A stretch of DNA of 64,000 bases from Bremerella cremea. GTDB lineage: Bacteria > Planctomycetota > Planctomycetia > Pirellulales > Pirellulaceae. Below the pieces are notes generated by a model, which saw nothing but the letters and a program-made list of their open reading frames with translations, searched no databases and was not told where the DNA came from. The stretch is taken from NCBI RefSeq assembly GCF_003335505.1, contig NZ_QPEX01000010.1, positions 1,426,001 to 1,490,000 of the forward strand, in the 5' to 3' direction. Of the stretch, positions 1-9,279 are shown piece by piece; positions within the stretch are counted from its first letter, which is position 1, and each line of letters begins with the position of its first letter. A program made the position numbers and the translations under genes.

Positions 1-133
1 CAAGCCATTCGATCAGAGGTTTGGCGGCTAGTTTACGGCCAGCCAGTTTGCTGGGAGCAAGCCCACCGCTTTGCGGCTCTCCAGGTGCCAAGTTTAGCTG
101 GTCATCGATCTGAACGATGGCGAGATGTTTCAT
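1..133 (-). CDS. N-terminal fragment, possible nucleotidyltransferase
   Basis: Only the first 44 codons are inside the window; the gene runs off the left edge. The fragment begins MKHLAIVQIDDQ and contains a GGLAPSKLAGRKLAAKPLIEW stretch. A hydrophobic start followed by a basic segment and a PLIEWL-like turn recalls planctomycete cytidylyltransferase-type NTP transferases, but no catalytic motif is visible. The ATG is preceded by an AAAGGAT site at good spacing, which supports the start. The family name is a guess from a short fragment; the reading frame itself is more secure. Confidence 0.4.
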   Translation of the reverse strand, partial: MKHLAIVQIDDQLNLAPGEPQSGGLAPSKLAGRKLAAKPLIEWL

Positions 134-267
134 CGCGTCAATCCTTTACTGCGGGAGGGAGGGCTAGGTCACGGCTCGTAACCAGAGGTAGTCCAGTTTC
201 AGTGTATCGGCGGCCAACAAGTTTCGTCAATCTTGAGAAATGAGTCTGCGAACACCTAATGATTGAC

Positions 268-933
268 CTACACCGGCCGGGTAGGAATTAGCAACTCATA
301 GATCCGAGGATCGTGCAAGGTATCCGCGATCATCTGAGCCCCAATAAACGAGTGTTTTTTGCTGTGATCGCCGGGAACTGCAATGGCATGCGTACCGGCA
401 TCAATCGCAGCTTTGCAGCCCGTTTCGCTGTCTTCAAACACCACAATTTGTTGCGGCGAAAGCGCAAGACGACTTGCCGCAGCAAGATAAATCTCTGGGT
501 GCGGCTTGCCGTGCTGAACCTCATCGCCGCCAATCACAAACTGAAGATCGGGCGTAATATTAAAACGCCCCAGCAACTCAACAGCCATGTTGCGACTGGC
601 ACTGGTGCAAACGGCCAGCGGATACTTGGCTTGCAGAAGCGCCTTAAACAGCTCCGTGAATCCAGGCATCAACCCAAGGGACACTTCAAGAATGTCCGCA
701 AAGATCTCTTCCGATTCGCGTTCCAGAATCTCGATGCTGTCGGCGAGATCATGCCAGTCAATCATCACCTGAAAAGCAACCGGCGCGGGCCGCCCCATCA
801 TGGCATCGGTCAGGTCTTGTGAAAGTGCCAAACCACGACGCCGTAGAATCTCAGCAGAAACCTTGGGGTAAAGCATCTCGGTGTTAAGTATCGTTCCATC
901 CATGTCAAAAACGACGGCGCGAATATCTGGCAT
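268..933 (-). CDS. HAD-superfamily phosphatase/phosphomutase
   Basis: The 221-residue product is a haloacid dehalogenase hydrolase of the beta-phosphoglucomutase/phosphoglycolate phosphatase type. Motif I is VVFDMDGT with nucleophile Asp10 and acid/base Asp12. The cap domain follows, then CTSAS (motif II), HGKPHPEIY (motif III lysine) and VFEDSETG (motif IV acids). Such enzymes dephosphorylate or isomerise small sugar phosphates in the cytoplasm; the substrate cannot be told from sequence. The frame is open 16 codons further upstream, but the ATG at 933 follows GGAAGGTAAG and directly precedes the conserved DIRAVVFDMDG, so that start was chosen. It stands alone, with tRNA-Leu divergent upstream. 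Confidence 0.88.
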   Translation of the reverse strand: MPDIRAVVFDMDGTILNTEMLYPKVSAEILRRRGLALSQDLTDAMMGRPAPVAFQVMIDWHDLADSIEILERESEEIFADILEVSLGLMPGFTELFKALLQAKYPLAVCTSASRNMAVELLGRFNITPDLQFVIGGDEVQHGKPHPEIYLAAASRLALSPQQIVVFEDSETGCKAAIDAGTHAIAVPGDHSKKHSFIGAQMIADTLHDPRIYELLIPTRPV

Positions 934-1040
934 CTTACCTTCCACTAAAAACGGGGGAAAGAACAAGCAACAAAGCAGCAATTACCAAGGCTCTTACCTG
1001 TTTGTCTCATTTTTTCTGCCATTACCCAAGAGGGGCCGCG

Positions 1041-1070
1041 TTGCCAAACGGGGTAACTCCGTGATATAGT
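1041..1070 (+). promoter_or_regulatory. sigma-70-like promoter of tRNA-Leu
   Basis: TTGCCA and TATAGT are separated by 18 bases, and the tRNA begins about 54 bases after the -10 box. The match is five of six at each box. Assignment is by consensus only. Confidence 0.5.
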
Positions 1071-1123
1071 GAGGAACTTAATCGTTTCCACTTGGCGACC
1101 ACATGGGTGGAGACGAACTTCCT

Positions 1124-1205
1124 GGGGATGTGGCGAAACTGGCAGACGCGCTAGATTTAGGATCTAGTTCCGCAAGGAGTGCAGGTTCGATTCCTGTCAT
1201 CCCCA
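1124..1205 (+). tRNA. tRNA-Leu (anticodon TAG)
   Basis: An 82-nt cloverleaf with a 7-bp acceptor (GGGGATG with CATCCCC), anticodon stem CTAGA/TCTAG, loop TTTAGGA giving anticodon TAG, a short variable arm, and a T arm with GGTTCGATTCC. The discriminator is A and CCA is not encoded. It reads CUA codons. Confidence 0.93.
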
Positions 1206-1580
1206 CTTAACTTGATACTCTTATGGTTAAGTCCAGGAAAATCGTTCTCGGACATCTAACACCATTCTTTAGCTTGTTCGCTTTCCCACAACAGGGGATT
1301 ACCGGCAGAAGCCGGCTCGTGGCTTACTGGGAATTTCCCCAATTAAGTGTCCAGGCTACCGCCATCTTTCTTACTCAGGACCGCAAGCCTGACTTTATTT
1401 TGAGATGCGAAGTGAAAGCCTTCTCATCACACATAAGTGGCACTTCTACAGTTAAGCTTCTCGCTTAACCTATCAAACCGCTGGTCTGATTTTCTCCTCG
1501 GTGATAAGCCCCCAAAACCTAAGTGCATTAAGCAATATTGCTTATTACTACGTTCAACTCTCAATGAGAGGACTGCCTCT

Positions 1581-1683
1581 ATTGAGGTCTGCGCCACCAA
1601 TCCAAGAGGGGCGACCAACGGAAGCCCCGGATTCGTGGCAAATCTGTCCGTTGCTATGTTGGATTACCGGCGCAGACATCAAT
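1581..1683. repeat. 103-bp repeat with inverted ends, copy A
   Basis: The left end ATTGAGGTCTGCGCC and the reverse complement of the right end, ATTGATGTCTGCGCC, match at 14 of 15 positions; pairing continues to AATCCAA on both sides, giving imperfect terminal inverted repeats of about 25 bp. A TCT/AGA pair extends it outward. A second copy of exactly the same length lies at 2646-2748. The layout fits a MITE or another palindromic-ended interspersed repeat. No target-site duplication is evident and there is no coding capacity. Confidence 0.7.
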
Positions 1684-2055
1684 AGACTCCGTTTGCCTTG
1701 GCAGCCATACAAAGCTCTTTACCAAAAACATAGGAGATTTGAGGCTGAAGAAATCATCAAGCAAAGATAAACCACACCCCCTAGTGACTAACGTAGAACC
1801 ACCCTAACGGATATCCAGATCTTTATTACAACCAGCAACTCTTCCATCGACCAGCAACAATACACCTAATAGAGGGAATATCGAGATCCCCACATACAGA
1901 CAAAACCAATCCACCCCGCAGAGCTAATCAGGATAAAAATAAAGAATTAAACCTGATATCCACGATGCGTTTCATCCAAATCGTGCCATGCAAATTATGA
2001 CAATGCCAGATAAGATATCCATGCTATGGTTTAACAGTCCAACATGATGGTTTGC

Positions 2056-2084
2056 TTGACTCGATACGGAAGAGTGTATCTATT
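2056..2084 (+). promoter_or_regulatory. possible promoter of small gene at 2236
   Basis: TTGACT, a 17-base spacer and TCTATT (four of six against the -10 consensus) lie about 150 bases before the start codon. This is plausible but weak. Confidence 0.35.
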
Positions 2085-2235
2085 CTCTACGTTTTCTAGG
2101 GAATTCACTCTTTGCGGCGCATAAGAAATTCTCGGTAATCCATCGACGAATAGCCATCGCCCGCTTACACTAGAATACAAGAGTCAACAAAACATCTACC
2201 AGAATTGCCATCCCTACAAAGAAAAAGAATCTACC

Positions 2236-2538
2236 ATGGCTAAACGCCCAACTAACAAACCTTCCAAAGCCGATGCTATCCGAAACTTCCAGAAGGAAAA
2301 CCCGGGAGCCTCTCCGTCGGTTGTTGCTGACGCCCTTAAGAAGTCTGGCTACAAGGATGTGACACCCCAGTATGTCAGCACCATTAAGTCGATGGATAAG
2401 CGCAAGTCGCAAGGACCTGGTAAGTCTGGCAAGATTACCGCAGAAGATCTTATGACCGCCAAAGAGTTTGTCGAAACGCTTGGTGGTGTTGGCCGCGCCA
2501 AAGAAGCAGTGGACATGCTAAGCCGTCTTTCTGTTTAA
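2236..2538 (+). CDS. small basic DNA-binding-like protein
   Basis: A 100-residue protein with a basic, helix-rich N-terminal half. The segment DAIRNFQKENPGASPSVVAD, then ALKKSGY and VTPQYVSTIKS, resembles a small planctomycete family in which an NP-A-VV-AL-G-VS pattern forms a helix-turn-helix-like fold. A glycine-serine linker around residues 58-66 leads to a second helical segment ending in LSRLSV. Role unknown; nucleic-acid binding is inferred from charge and fold pattern only. It stands alone, with a possible promoter about 150 bp upstream and a strong terminator 70 bp downstream, and is bracketed by the two 103-bp repeats. There is no good Shine-Dalgarno; the ATG opens the conserved basic segment. 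Confidence 0.75.
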   Translation: MAKRPTNKPSKADAIRNFQKENPGASPSVVADALKKSGYKDVTPQYVSTIKSMDKRKSQGPGKSGKITAEDLMTAKEFVETLGGVGRAKEAVDMLSRLSV

Positions 2539-2609
2539 GTGGCGAAACCAATACTGATCGATACCTGCGTTTGTTATCTGAACCAGGTCTGACATCCGGT
2601 ACGAATTCT

Positions 2610-2639
2610 GGGGCGTCCATTGGACGCCCCAATTTTATT
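2610..2639 (+). terminator. rho-independent terminator
   Basis: A perfect 9-bp stem GGGGCGTCC/GGACGCCCC with a 3-base loop is followed by AATTTTATT. It lies 71 bases after the small gene. Confidence 0.85.
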
Positions 2640-2645
2640 GGCACG

Positions 2646-2748
2646 ATTGAGCTCTGCGCCATCAATCCCATAGGGGCGAACCACGTAAGGCCTGGATTCG
2701 TGGCCAATCGATCCCTTGCCATGTTGGATTACCGACGCAGACATCAAT
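2646..2748. repeat. 103-bp repeat with inverted ends, copy B
   Basis: Same length and orientation as the copy at 1581-1683, with roughly 80 percent identity by eye. It starts ATTGAGCTCTGCGCC and ends CGCAGACATCAAT, and shares an internal GGATTCGTGGC and ATGTTGGATTACCG. It begins just after the terminator of the small gene. Confidence 0.7.
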
Positions 2749-2784
2749 AAAGTCGCCAATAGATAGATAACAATGCCATCGCCC

Positions 2785-4005
2785 CTATCTTTTGATCAAC
2801 GATTGAATTCGGGGACTAGGATCGGCTGTTAGCTCAGCCTTCAACTGCCGTAGTAGACGAGGATCCGAAGAGGTAATCAAAGCAGCTGCGGCAGCATAGC
2901 GGACACTCTCGTCTGGATCCTTGGTCATATAATACAGCCAAGTCTTACGATCTTCTCGTTGCATTAGCGGCAACTCACGAACAACCAGTAAACGCTGGGC
3001 GATCTCCGGGTGAGAAAGACGCGTGGCCAGTTCGATATCTGCCGCCGAGAAACGACGATTCTCCAACTCTTGCCGTGCATGTTGCCCTAAGCGAGGACTC
3101 TGTGCGTGCAGCTTCCAAATCACTTCCAACGTGGTCAGTGATTTATAGTCTGGCAAAGCCTCTGGCATGATCGGGCCAGGATCGATATGTCGTGGTGACG
3201 AGACCAAGGGGGGGAGCTTGAGCGGCTGACTCCCTAAACTAACCCGTTGATTCGCCGGCAAAGCCTCTGCAACGGGCGAAGCAACTTGCTCAGTGGACTG
3301 CGGCACCTCAACCATTGGTTGCTGTGACACTCGCGGCAAATTCGGCAAACCAACCTGGTTCCAAGGTAAGCCGGTATTCAAAGCAACTTGGTTGAGATTA
3401 TCGTACGGCTCGATACCAGGGCGTTGGGGTTCTCTGGTAGATAAGTTATCAAGGTATTGAGCCAGTAACTCATCACTAGCAGCAGCGATCTCTTGCGATG
3501 GCGAACCAGCCGAGCGTTCGATGAGACGCTCGACGGCGACAAGATAGGCCCCCTCTTGAGTAGCCGGGCCACCAAGGTTCCAACTGGCCATACGGACGGC
3601 AGCTAGGTGGACCTCTTCGCGAACTTTATCGGAATAGTGTGGTATCTCATCGTGCAATGCCTCTGCCAGCAGCACAGCATCCTGGGCAATCTGCATGCCA
3701 GCATGTTGTTCCCAGCGATCGATCAACAGATTTAACTGCCGACTGGCCTCCAAGGAAATCACTGGTCGCTCCGATCTCATCCAGACAGCCAGTTTGCGAT
3801 AGGGCGCACGCGTATGCCGTATGATGTGCGCCATACGCCGGGGAACCTCTTCCTCCGAGGCATTCAACAACACATCATCCATCCGATTGGGTAGGAGATA
3901 CCATTTCGCGACGGTACTGAATCCCGCGAATGCCAACAGTAGCCCCGCTACCATCACGGCTGTTATGCGGATCGGGTATCTCGTGAATCCGGCTGATTGC
4001 TGCAT
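2785..4005 (-). CDS. membrane-anchored protein with HEAT-like C-terminus
   Basis: A 406-residue protein with one N-terminal membrane span (about residues 12-33) and a large soluble part. The middle is helical and then Pro/Gln-rich (about 210-290). The last 110 residues form repeated helical pairs with HEAT-like spacing (for example DPDESVRYAAAAALITSSDP followed by RLLRQLKAELTADPSP). HEAT repeats usually mediate protein contacts; no enzyme motif was seen. The family is not recognised beyond this. It is divergent from the secreted protein at 4176, sharing a 170-bp intergenic region. Inferred location: anchored in the inner membrane. Confidence 0.7.
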   Translation of the reverse strand: MQQSAGFTRYPIRITAVMVAGLLLAFAGFSTVAKWYLLPNRMDDVLLNASEEEVPRRMAHIIRHTRAPYRKLAVWMRSERPVISLEASRQLNLLIDRWEQHAGMQIAQDAVLLAEALHDEIPHYSDKVREEVHLAAVRMASWNLGGPATQEGAYLVAVERLIERSAGSPSQEIAAASDELLAQYLDNLSTREPQRPGIEPYDNLNQVALNTGLPWNQVGLPNLPRVSQQPMVEVPQSTEQVASPVAEALPANQRVSLGSQPLKLPPLVSSPRHIDPGPIMPEALPDYKSLTTLEVIWKLHAQSPRLGQHARQELENRRFSAADIELATRLSHPEIAQRLLVVRELPLMQREDRKTWLYYMTKDPDESVRYAAAAALITSSDPRLLRQLKAELTADPSPRIQSLIKR

Positions 4006-4175
4006 CGAATTGCTCGGTGTTTAGGTGCTGGCAAGTGCATGAAGCATGCAGGAATGGCCCTGCTAGCATGCGGTTCGCCAGGGGAATCTCAGAATGATTG
4101 TGGCGATCATAGCGATTCGACCGAATTAAGGGTAAGGCCATCTAGCCATCGCGAAGCCAAGGGGGGAATGCTTGC

Positions 4176-5237
4176 ATGCCGATTTTTAAAACTCTATCCG
4201 CACACAAACAGTTGCCCTCTTTTTTTCGACGTATCGTGCTTCATTTAGGGGTAGCGATATTGGCTTGGCATGCGTTTCCGATGAATGCAGAAGTGCAAGC
4301 AGCGGAACCAGAAGCAATGCTGGTCAGCTTCAGCCGCGAAGAAAAACAGGATGCTCTCCAGCAGATCCCGTTTAAAAATTTGCGACCGCAAGATCAAAAC
4401 CGCGTTTCCGAGGTCGTCAAAGATCCCAGCATCTTTCGACGTCTGCCGGTCCAGGTTATTGATTGCGATCCAGAGCTATACGCGTTTCTGGTGACGTATC
4501 CCGAGATCGTTGTGAGCATCTGGGAGTTGATGGGCATCACCACTGTTCAAGTACAAAGAACTGGCCCGGTAAACTTTCATGCCAACGACGGAGCAGGCAC
4601 CGTCAGCAAAGTCGATATTATCTATGCCGATAACGATACCAACGTCTATTTTGCCGAAGGATATTACGAAGGCCCGTTAGCCCCACGACGGATCACGGCT
4701 CAATGCGTTCTGATATTAAAGTCTGGTTTCACCACTGCAGCCAACGGCAAAGCTTATATCTCGAATCGCTTGGATGTCTTCGTCAAATTTGAAAGTCGCG
4801 GGGCAGACTTTCTCGCCCGCACTTTGCATCCCCTAATCGGTAAGACAGCGGACTACAACTTCGCCGAAACATCTTCTTTCATTAGCAAGATCTCGAAGAA
4901 TGCGGAAAGCAATGTCGCTGGCATGCAAAATTTAATCTCCAAACTGAACAAGGTTGAACCAACCGTGCGAGATCAGTTTGGTAGTGTGGTGGGGCGTGTT
5001 TATCAGCGCAAAGTAATTGCTGAGAGAGGTTTGCAACAGCAACTGTCTCAGGAAGACCCCAGCGAACCACTGCCCTTAGCCGCTGCCCCTGCTCGAGAAC
5101 CTGCGGCTCTTGAGAAGATGGAACCGAGCTATGCTCAGCCAATTGCGATTCATCGCCGGCAACCAGAAGCCGATAAAACCAGCCCCATGGTTTTTGCTCC
5201 GGTCCCACGCAAGCGTCATGCGGAACTCCGCCGCTAA
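4176..5237 (+). CDS. secreted protein of unknown function
   Basis: A 353-residue protein with a long signal peptide: basic N-terminus, hydrophobic stretch at about 21-40, likely cleavage near VQA-AEP at about 43. The mature part has a region VIDCDPELYAFLVTYPEIVV, later NVYFAEGYYEGPL, and a Pro/Ala-rich tail with many basic residues. No catalytic motif is recognised. It reads like a family of planctomycete exported proteins of unknown role; that is recollection, not a search result. A purine-rich AAGGGGGG lies about 10 bases before the ATG. A terminator follows. Confidence 0.75.
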   Translation: MPIFKTLSAHKQLPSFFRRIVLHLGVAILAWHAFPMNAEVQAAEPEAMLVSFSREEKQDALQQIPFKNLRPQDQNRVSEVVKDPSIFRRLPVQVIDCDPELYAFLVTYPEIVVSIWELMGITTVQVQRTGPVNFHANDGAGTVSKVDIIYADNDTNVYFAEGYYEGPLAPRRITAQCVLILKSGFTTAANGKAYISNRLDVFVKFESRGADFLARTLHPLIGKTADYNFAETSSFISKISKNAESNVAGMQNLISKLNKVEPTVRDQFGSVVGRVYQRKVIAERGLQQQLSQEDPSEPLPLAAAPAREPAALEKMEPSYAQPIAIHRRQPEADKTSPMVFAPVPRKRHAELRR

Positions 5238-5323
5238 TAGCGGTGTGGCTGCATGCTCTCCGAACTTTGCGGATGACAGCGTCCTCAAGCGAAACCAAGC
5301 TTAGCATTCTACCTACGAATTCA

Positions 5324-5348
5324 GGGGCCCCCGATGGTGGCCCCTTTT
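5324..5348 (+). terminator. rho-independent terminator
   Basis: GGGGCC and GGCCCC pair around a 9-base loop and are followed by TTTT. It lies 87 bases after the secreted-protein gene. Confidence 0.7.
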
Positions 5349-5445
5349 ACATTTAGTAAAGCTGTCCTTGATGTTCCGTCAGGTTACGCGTGGCTTCTTT
5401 GATCGCTCTGATTGCCTGGCCTTTCGGATGCTTAAAAGACGAAGC

Positions 5446-8400
5446 CTAGGCCGTGGTTCCATTCTCGCTGAAGCGAGCTTTCGCGAGTTCTTTTAGCTCG
5501 CGCAGATCAAGCTTGCCAGTGCCCAGAATCGGAATCTTATCGACTTGGACAAAGCTATCGGTGGCGGGAATGAACAGATTCGGTAGCCCCGCTTGCTTCA
5601 GCCGCTGACAAATCTCTGCTGGGGTTAACTCCATCGGGATGTGAACGACCACAATCCGTTCCCCTTTGGTCGGATGATCTACCGCAGTGACCGCTACTTC
5701 GATTCCATCTTCTTCGCTCTCATTTGGCCCTAGAATCGACTGAATCGCCTCTTCGATGCGCACATGAGGAATCATCTCTCCGCCAATCTTCGAGAAACGG
5801 CTCACGCGTCCGGTAATCTTCAGGAAGCCATCTTCGTCAATCAACGCGACATCGCCCGTCTTGTACCAGCCGTCCTGTAGTACGTCGGCGGTTTCCTCCG
5901 GCATATCGTAATAGCCTTTCATCACATTGGGCCCGGTGATGTAAAGCATGCCAGCTTCATTGGCTCCTTTTTCCTCGCCGGTATCGAGATCGATGATTCG
6001 TGCCGCCACATTAGGAATAGGACGCCCAACGGTTCCCTCTTTACGATCAATCTGGAAATTATCAATCGAACGCGCCGGAGGAATATTTACCGCGACCAGA
6101 GGGGATAACTCGGTTGTGCCGTAACCTTCAACCGGACGGACACCAAACTTTTCTTCAAAAGCATCGCTCAGATCACCTGGCAGCTTTTCCGCCCCGGCCA
6201 CAACAATCTCTAATGTGGCAAAGGCCTCTTTATCGACCCGTCGCAAGTAACTCCGCAAGAAGGTCGGCGTGACTAAAATCGCGGTCCCTTTATGCTTCTT
6301 AGTCAGATTCCCGATCACCTTCGGTTCAAGTGGGCTGAAGTGGTAGGCCAACTTCACATCAATGCCAAACAGCGTCCACAGCGTGACGGTGTATCCGAAA
6401 GAATGAAAAAACGGCAGGATCCCAATGATCACGTCATTTCGATTGAGATGGATCATCTGCTGAATCGCTTGCACGTTGGACGAAACGTTGGCGTGAGTCA
6501 GTTGAACCCCTTTAGGCACTCCAGTGGAGCCCGAAGTAAAGATCACCGTTAGCGTATCGTTCGGTCCGATCTTGTTCAGCCCATAAACGCGATCCAAGAT
6601 CCAGCTAGGTGTCACAAACGCCGTGAAAGCGCAGCTGATCTTATCCCAAGTCGTTGGCTTGCTGGCCAAATCTTCCAAGTAAACGACGTTGCATTCGAGT
6701 TGCCAGTCGAATTTATCCATGAACTTGCGACTGGTCAGCACCGATTGGATACCACACTTCTTAATGCAGTAATTCATCACATCGTTGCTGGTCGTATAGT
6801 TCAAGTTGACGGCTACCCGGCGATCAAGCGCCAGAGCCCCATTCACGGCAGCACCAGCCACCGACGGAGGAAGCAGCACGCCCACATATTGTTCTTCTTT
6901 GCGGGGCTTAAGGATATGCCGATTCAGTAGCCGGCGCAGGACCAAGATCCGTGTCAGAAACACACCGCCAGAGAGGTCGACTCCGGTAGAATCCGCAACC
7001 TTCGATCCGAAAAGCCGCCCCTTACAAATACGCAGCAATGATTTCGCCGGTGGAATCACTCGATCAACACGTCGCTTAAATGCGATCGCCCCTAGCTGCT
7101 GCACAGCCTGGCGAATTTCATGAATGCCATACGGCGGGTTAATTGGCTCGCCGAAGTGAATCGAAATGGGCGTTTGCAAGCTTCGCGGCCATTTCCAGAA
7201 GAATCGTCCTTCACTAAACGTAAAAGCGCTTCCCCAAAGCTCGTCAATAAAAACCGGTACCACAGGCGCCGAAGTACCTTCGACCATCTTCAATAAGCCA
7301 GGTCGAAATCCCTGGATTTGACCACTGCGAGTAATTCCACCTTCCGCAAAGACACAAACGAGTTCTCCGTTTTCAATTGCCTCGCGTCCGGCTTGCAAAG
7401 CTCGCTGAATTCCCTTGGGGCCTTTATCGATTAAGATCGCACCGTGGTACTCGACAAACCGGCGGAACCACTCGCTCTTGAAATTTCCTCCCCAAACCAA
7501 CATCCGCACCGGGCGACTACTGGTAAGCATCAGCAGCACGCCATCGAGCCACGACACATGGTTCGAGACCAACAGCGCGCCCCCTTCCGCCGGAAGGTTC
7601 TCGCGATCGTGAACGCGAATTCGGTAGAACGTCTCGCTAGCCAACCAAACCAAAAAGCGAAGCGAGTTCTGTGGGAGCAGATAAAGGATGTAGAACAAAA
7701 TCGGAATCGTCACGGCGCTGCAAAGCAAAAAGATTTGCCGCGAACTCAGAATAGGCAGCCTGGTTGCCTGCAGAAAAACCTGCCCTACCAGACGTTTGTC
7801 ATCCGGGTATTTTTCCACCAGCTTGCTGCGTTCCAGCGGCGTTTTGTCAGCAAATGCGTGTCGCAACTGGGTGAGCAGCAGGGAAGCAAACGCATACTTT
7901 TCCTCTTCTGCATTAGACGACAACGCTTTGGCCAGCTCTGCCGGATCTGCCGTTGTTTGCTTCTCGGCTAATTGCTGCTCGAATAGCTTTGAGGTCTCTT
8001 GAACTTTCGTTTTAAATTCAGGGCTAATCTCTAACTTGGCAATTTGACCAATGTTCTCTACATCGCCATCGTAGACCCGTTCGGTAAGCCCCCAAAAGAC
8101 GATCGAGATAAACAAGATCCCGCCAAAAGTAAGAAAGTTCGTGGCTGCGAGAATGGTTCCGCGTTTCTCAGCCGGGGCCCGATGCTGTAGGAAAGACGCC
8201 AACGGAACCTCAAACAGCCCGGCCGAAAGCCCCATGAAGAACAATAACAGGCTCGCGAAAACGAAAACGAAGTTCCAGCTACCAACCTCATTCACGATAT
8301 TCGAAGGCGTAAGAAACAGCAGAAAGGAACAGATGGCCAGCCCAGTCGCTCCTAATGGGAGAATCCCCATTTCGACGTGTCCTTGCGACCAATAACCGGC

Positions 8401-9279
8401 CAACACACAACCAACTGCTGTTCCCACCACCAGCACCGCCAGCAGAGGGCCGACGTCCGACTGGGTAGTGGTTCCGCTTTCGGAGGCAAACTGATCGATA
8501 TTCAACTGAGCTAAGGCGGCCAGCGTCCAGAAAAACGCGCTTCCCACAGCCACATGGAAAATCGCGTGATTCATACGCAACACCTTCAAGTCCTTCCAGA
8601 CGCTCCGGAAAGGATTCCAGGGAAACTTTAAATCTGGTTGGTTTACCGGCAGTCGCTGGATCCAAGTGCTCGTCCAGATCCCGATCGCAGCGCAACCTAC
8701 CATAATCAGGCCAGCGATCCAAAGATTGGTGGTGCCTTGCTTGGTAACGTCGCTAAGCAGGTTACCGACAATGGTCCCCAACGCAGTGGCAACCACGGTC
8801 GCTAAGCCAATAATGCCGTTTGCGGACGAGATATGCTTGGTCTTTAAAATTTCAGGGATGGCCCCCAACTTGGCGGGGCCGTACATCGCACTTTGAGCCC
8901 CCAAAAGAAAGACCACACTAAACAGCCAAGGGAGATGTCCATTCCAAGCGAGGCAAAGCCCCAGCAACATGATGACGATCTCGGCGATCTTACACGCGAG
9001 AATGACCGAACGTTTGCTATATCGATCGGCAAAGAAAGCCGCATGGGGGGCAAAGAAAAGGTAAGGAGCAACCATACAGGCCGTTCCCGCCATAAGGATG
9101 GCCCCGACATCTTCTGGGTATTTTTCCTTGCCAATTCCGATGACATACCAACGAAAGATATTGTCATTCGCGGCTCCGAGAAACTGCGTTAAAACCAAGC
9201 CAATGAAGCTCATTGACGTAAGGTTTTTCCGCTCGTCGTCTTGTTCTCGGATGGTGGGCTCGTGGACGCCAGGGGCCAT
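5446..9279 (-). CDS. LplT-PlsC-acyl-ACP ligase fusion (Aas-type)
   Basis: A 1277-residue three-domain protein. Residues about 20-400 are a major-facilitator transporter resembling lysophospholipid flippase LplT, with FLGAANDNIFRW near the start. After a helical insert (about 405-510) and a membrane stretch, residues 545-740 are a PlsC acyltransferase with the HX4D box NHVSWLD (573-579) and AEGGITRSG (645-653). Residues 780-1277 are an AMP-forming ligase with TVIFTSGSTGVPKG (911-924), GYGTTELSP (1052-1060), YKTGD (1139-1143) and the catalytic lysine in GTGKLDLR (Lys1256). In E. coli, LplT and Aas are separate and together re-acylate lysophospholipids at the inner membrane; here all steps sit in one chain. 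GGAA precedes the ATG. It stands alone. Confidence 0.9.
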   Translation of the reverse strand: MAPGVHEPTIREQDDERKNLTSMSFIGLVLTQFLGAANDNIFRWYVIGIGKEKYPEDVGAILMAGTACMVAPYLFFAPHAAFFADRYSKRSVILACKIAEIVIMLLGLCLAWNGHLPWLFSVVFLLGAQSAMYGPAKLGAIPEILKTKHISSANGIIGLATVVATALGTIVGNLLSDVTKQGTTNLWIAGLIMVGCAAIGIWTSTWIQRLPVNQPDLKFPWNPFRSVWKDLKVLRMNHAIFHVAVGSAFFWTLAALAQLNIDQFASESGTTTQSDVGPLLAVLVVGTAVGCVLAGYWSQGHVEMGILPLGATGLAICSFLLFLTPSNIVNEVGSWNFVFVFASLLLFFMGLSAGLFEVPLASFLQHRAPAEKRGTILAATNFLTFGGILFISIVFWGLTERVYDGDVENIGQIAKLEISPEFKTKVQETSKLFEQQLAEKQTTADPAELAKALSSNAEEEKYAFASLLLTQLRHAFADKTPLERSKLVEKYPDDKRLVGQVFLQATRLPILSSRQIFLLCSAVTIPILFYILYLLPQNSLRFLVWLASETFYRIRVHDRENLPAEGGALLVSNHVSWLDGVLLMLTSSRPVRMLVWGGNFKSEWFRRFVEYHGAILIDKGPKGIQRALQAGREAIENGELVCVFAEGGITRSGQIQGFRPGLLKMVEGTSAPVVPVFIDELWGSAFTFSEGRFFWKWPRSLQTPISIHFGEPINPPYGIHEIRQAVQQLGAIAFKRRVDRVIPPAKSLLRICKGRLFGSKVADSTGVDLSGGVFLTRILVLRRLLNRHILKPRKEEQYVGVLLPPSVAGAAVNGALALDRRVAVNLNYTTSNDVMNYCIKKCGIQSVLTSRKFMDKFDWQLECNVVYLEDLASKPTTWDKISCAFTAFVTPSWILDRVYGLNKIGPNDTLTVIFTSGSTGVPKGVQLTHANVSSNVQAIQQMIHLNRNDVIIGILPFFHSFGYTVTLWTLFGIDVKLAYHFSPLEPKVIGNLTKKHKGTAILVTPTFLRSYLRRVDKEAFATLEIVVAGAEKLPGDLSDAFEEKFGVRPVEGYGTTELSPLVAVNIPPARSIDNFQIDRKEGTVGRPIPNVAARIIDLDTGEEKGANEAGMLYITGPNVMKGYYDMPEETADVLQDGWYKTGDVALIDEDGFLKITGRVSRFSKIGGEMIPHVRIEEAIQSILGPNESEEDGIEVAVTAVDHPTKGERIVVVHIPMELTPAEICQRLKQAGLPNLFIPATDSFVQVDKIPILGTGKLDLRELKELAKARFSENGTTA

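Larger units (their letters stand above)
1206..2235. other. AT-rich intergenic region, about 1 kb
   Basis: No convincing gene is seen here. The short open frames have no start signals or recognisable products. The stretch is visibly more AT-rich than its surroundings. It holds one 103-bp inverted-ended repeat and a possible promoter for the small gene that follows. Lying directly behind a tRNA, it may be a decayed insertion, but no integrase remnant is visible. Confidence 0.5.

Noticed and set aside
1124..2235. Integrated element at tRNA-Leu
   Set aside because: AT-rich sequence behind the tRNA is suggestive, but no integrase, att repeat or tRNA 3' duplicate was found.
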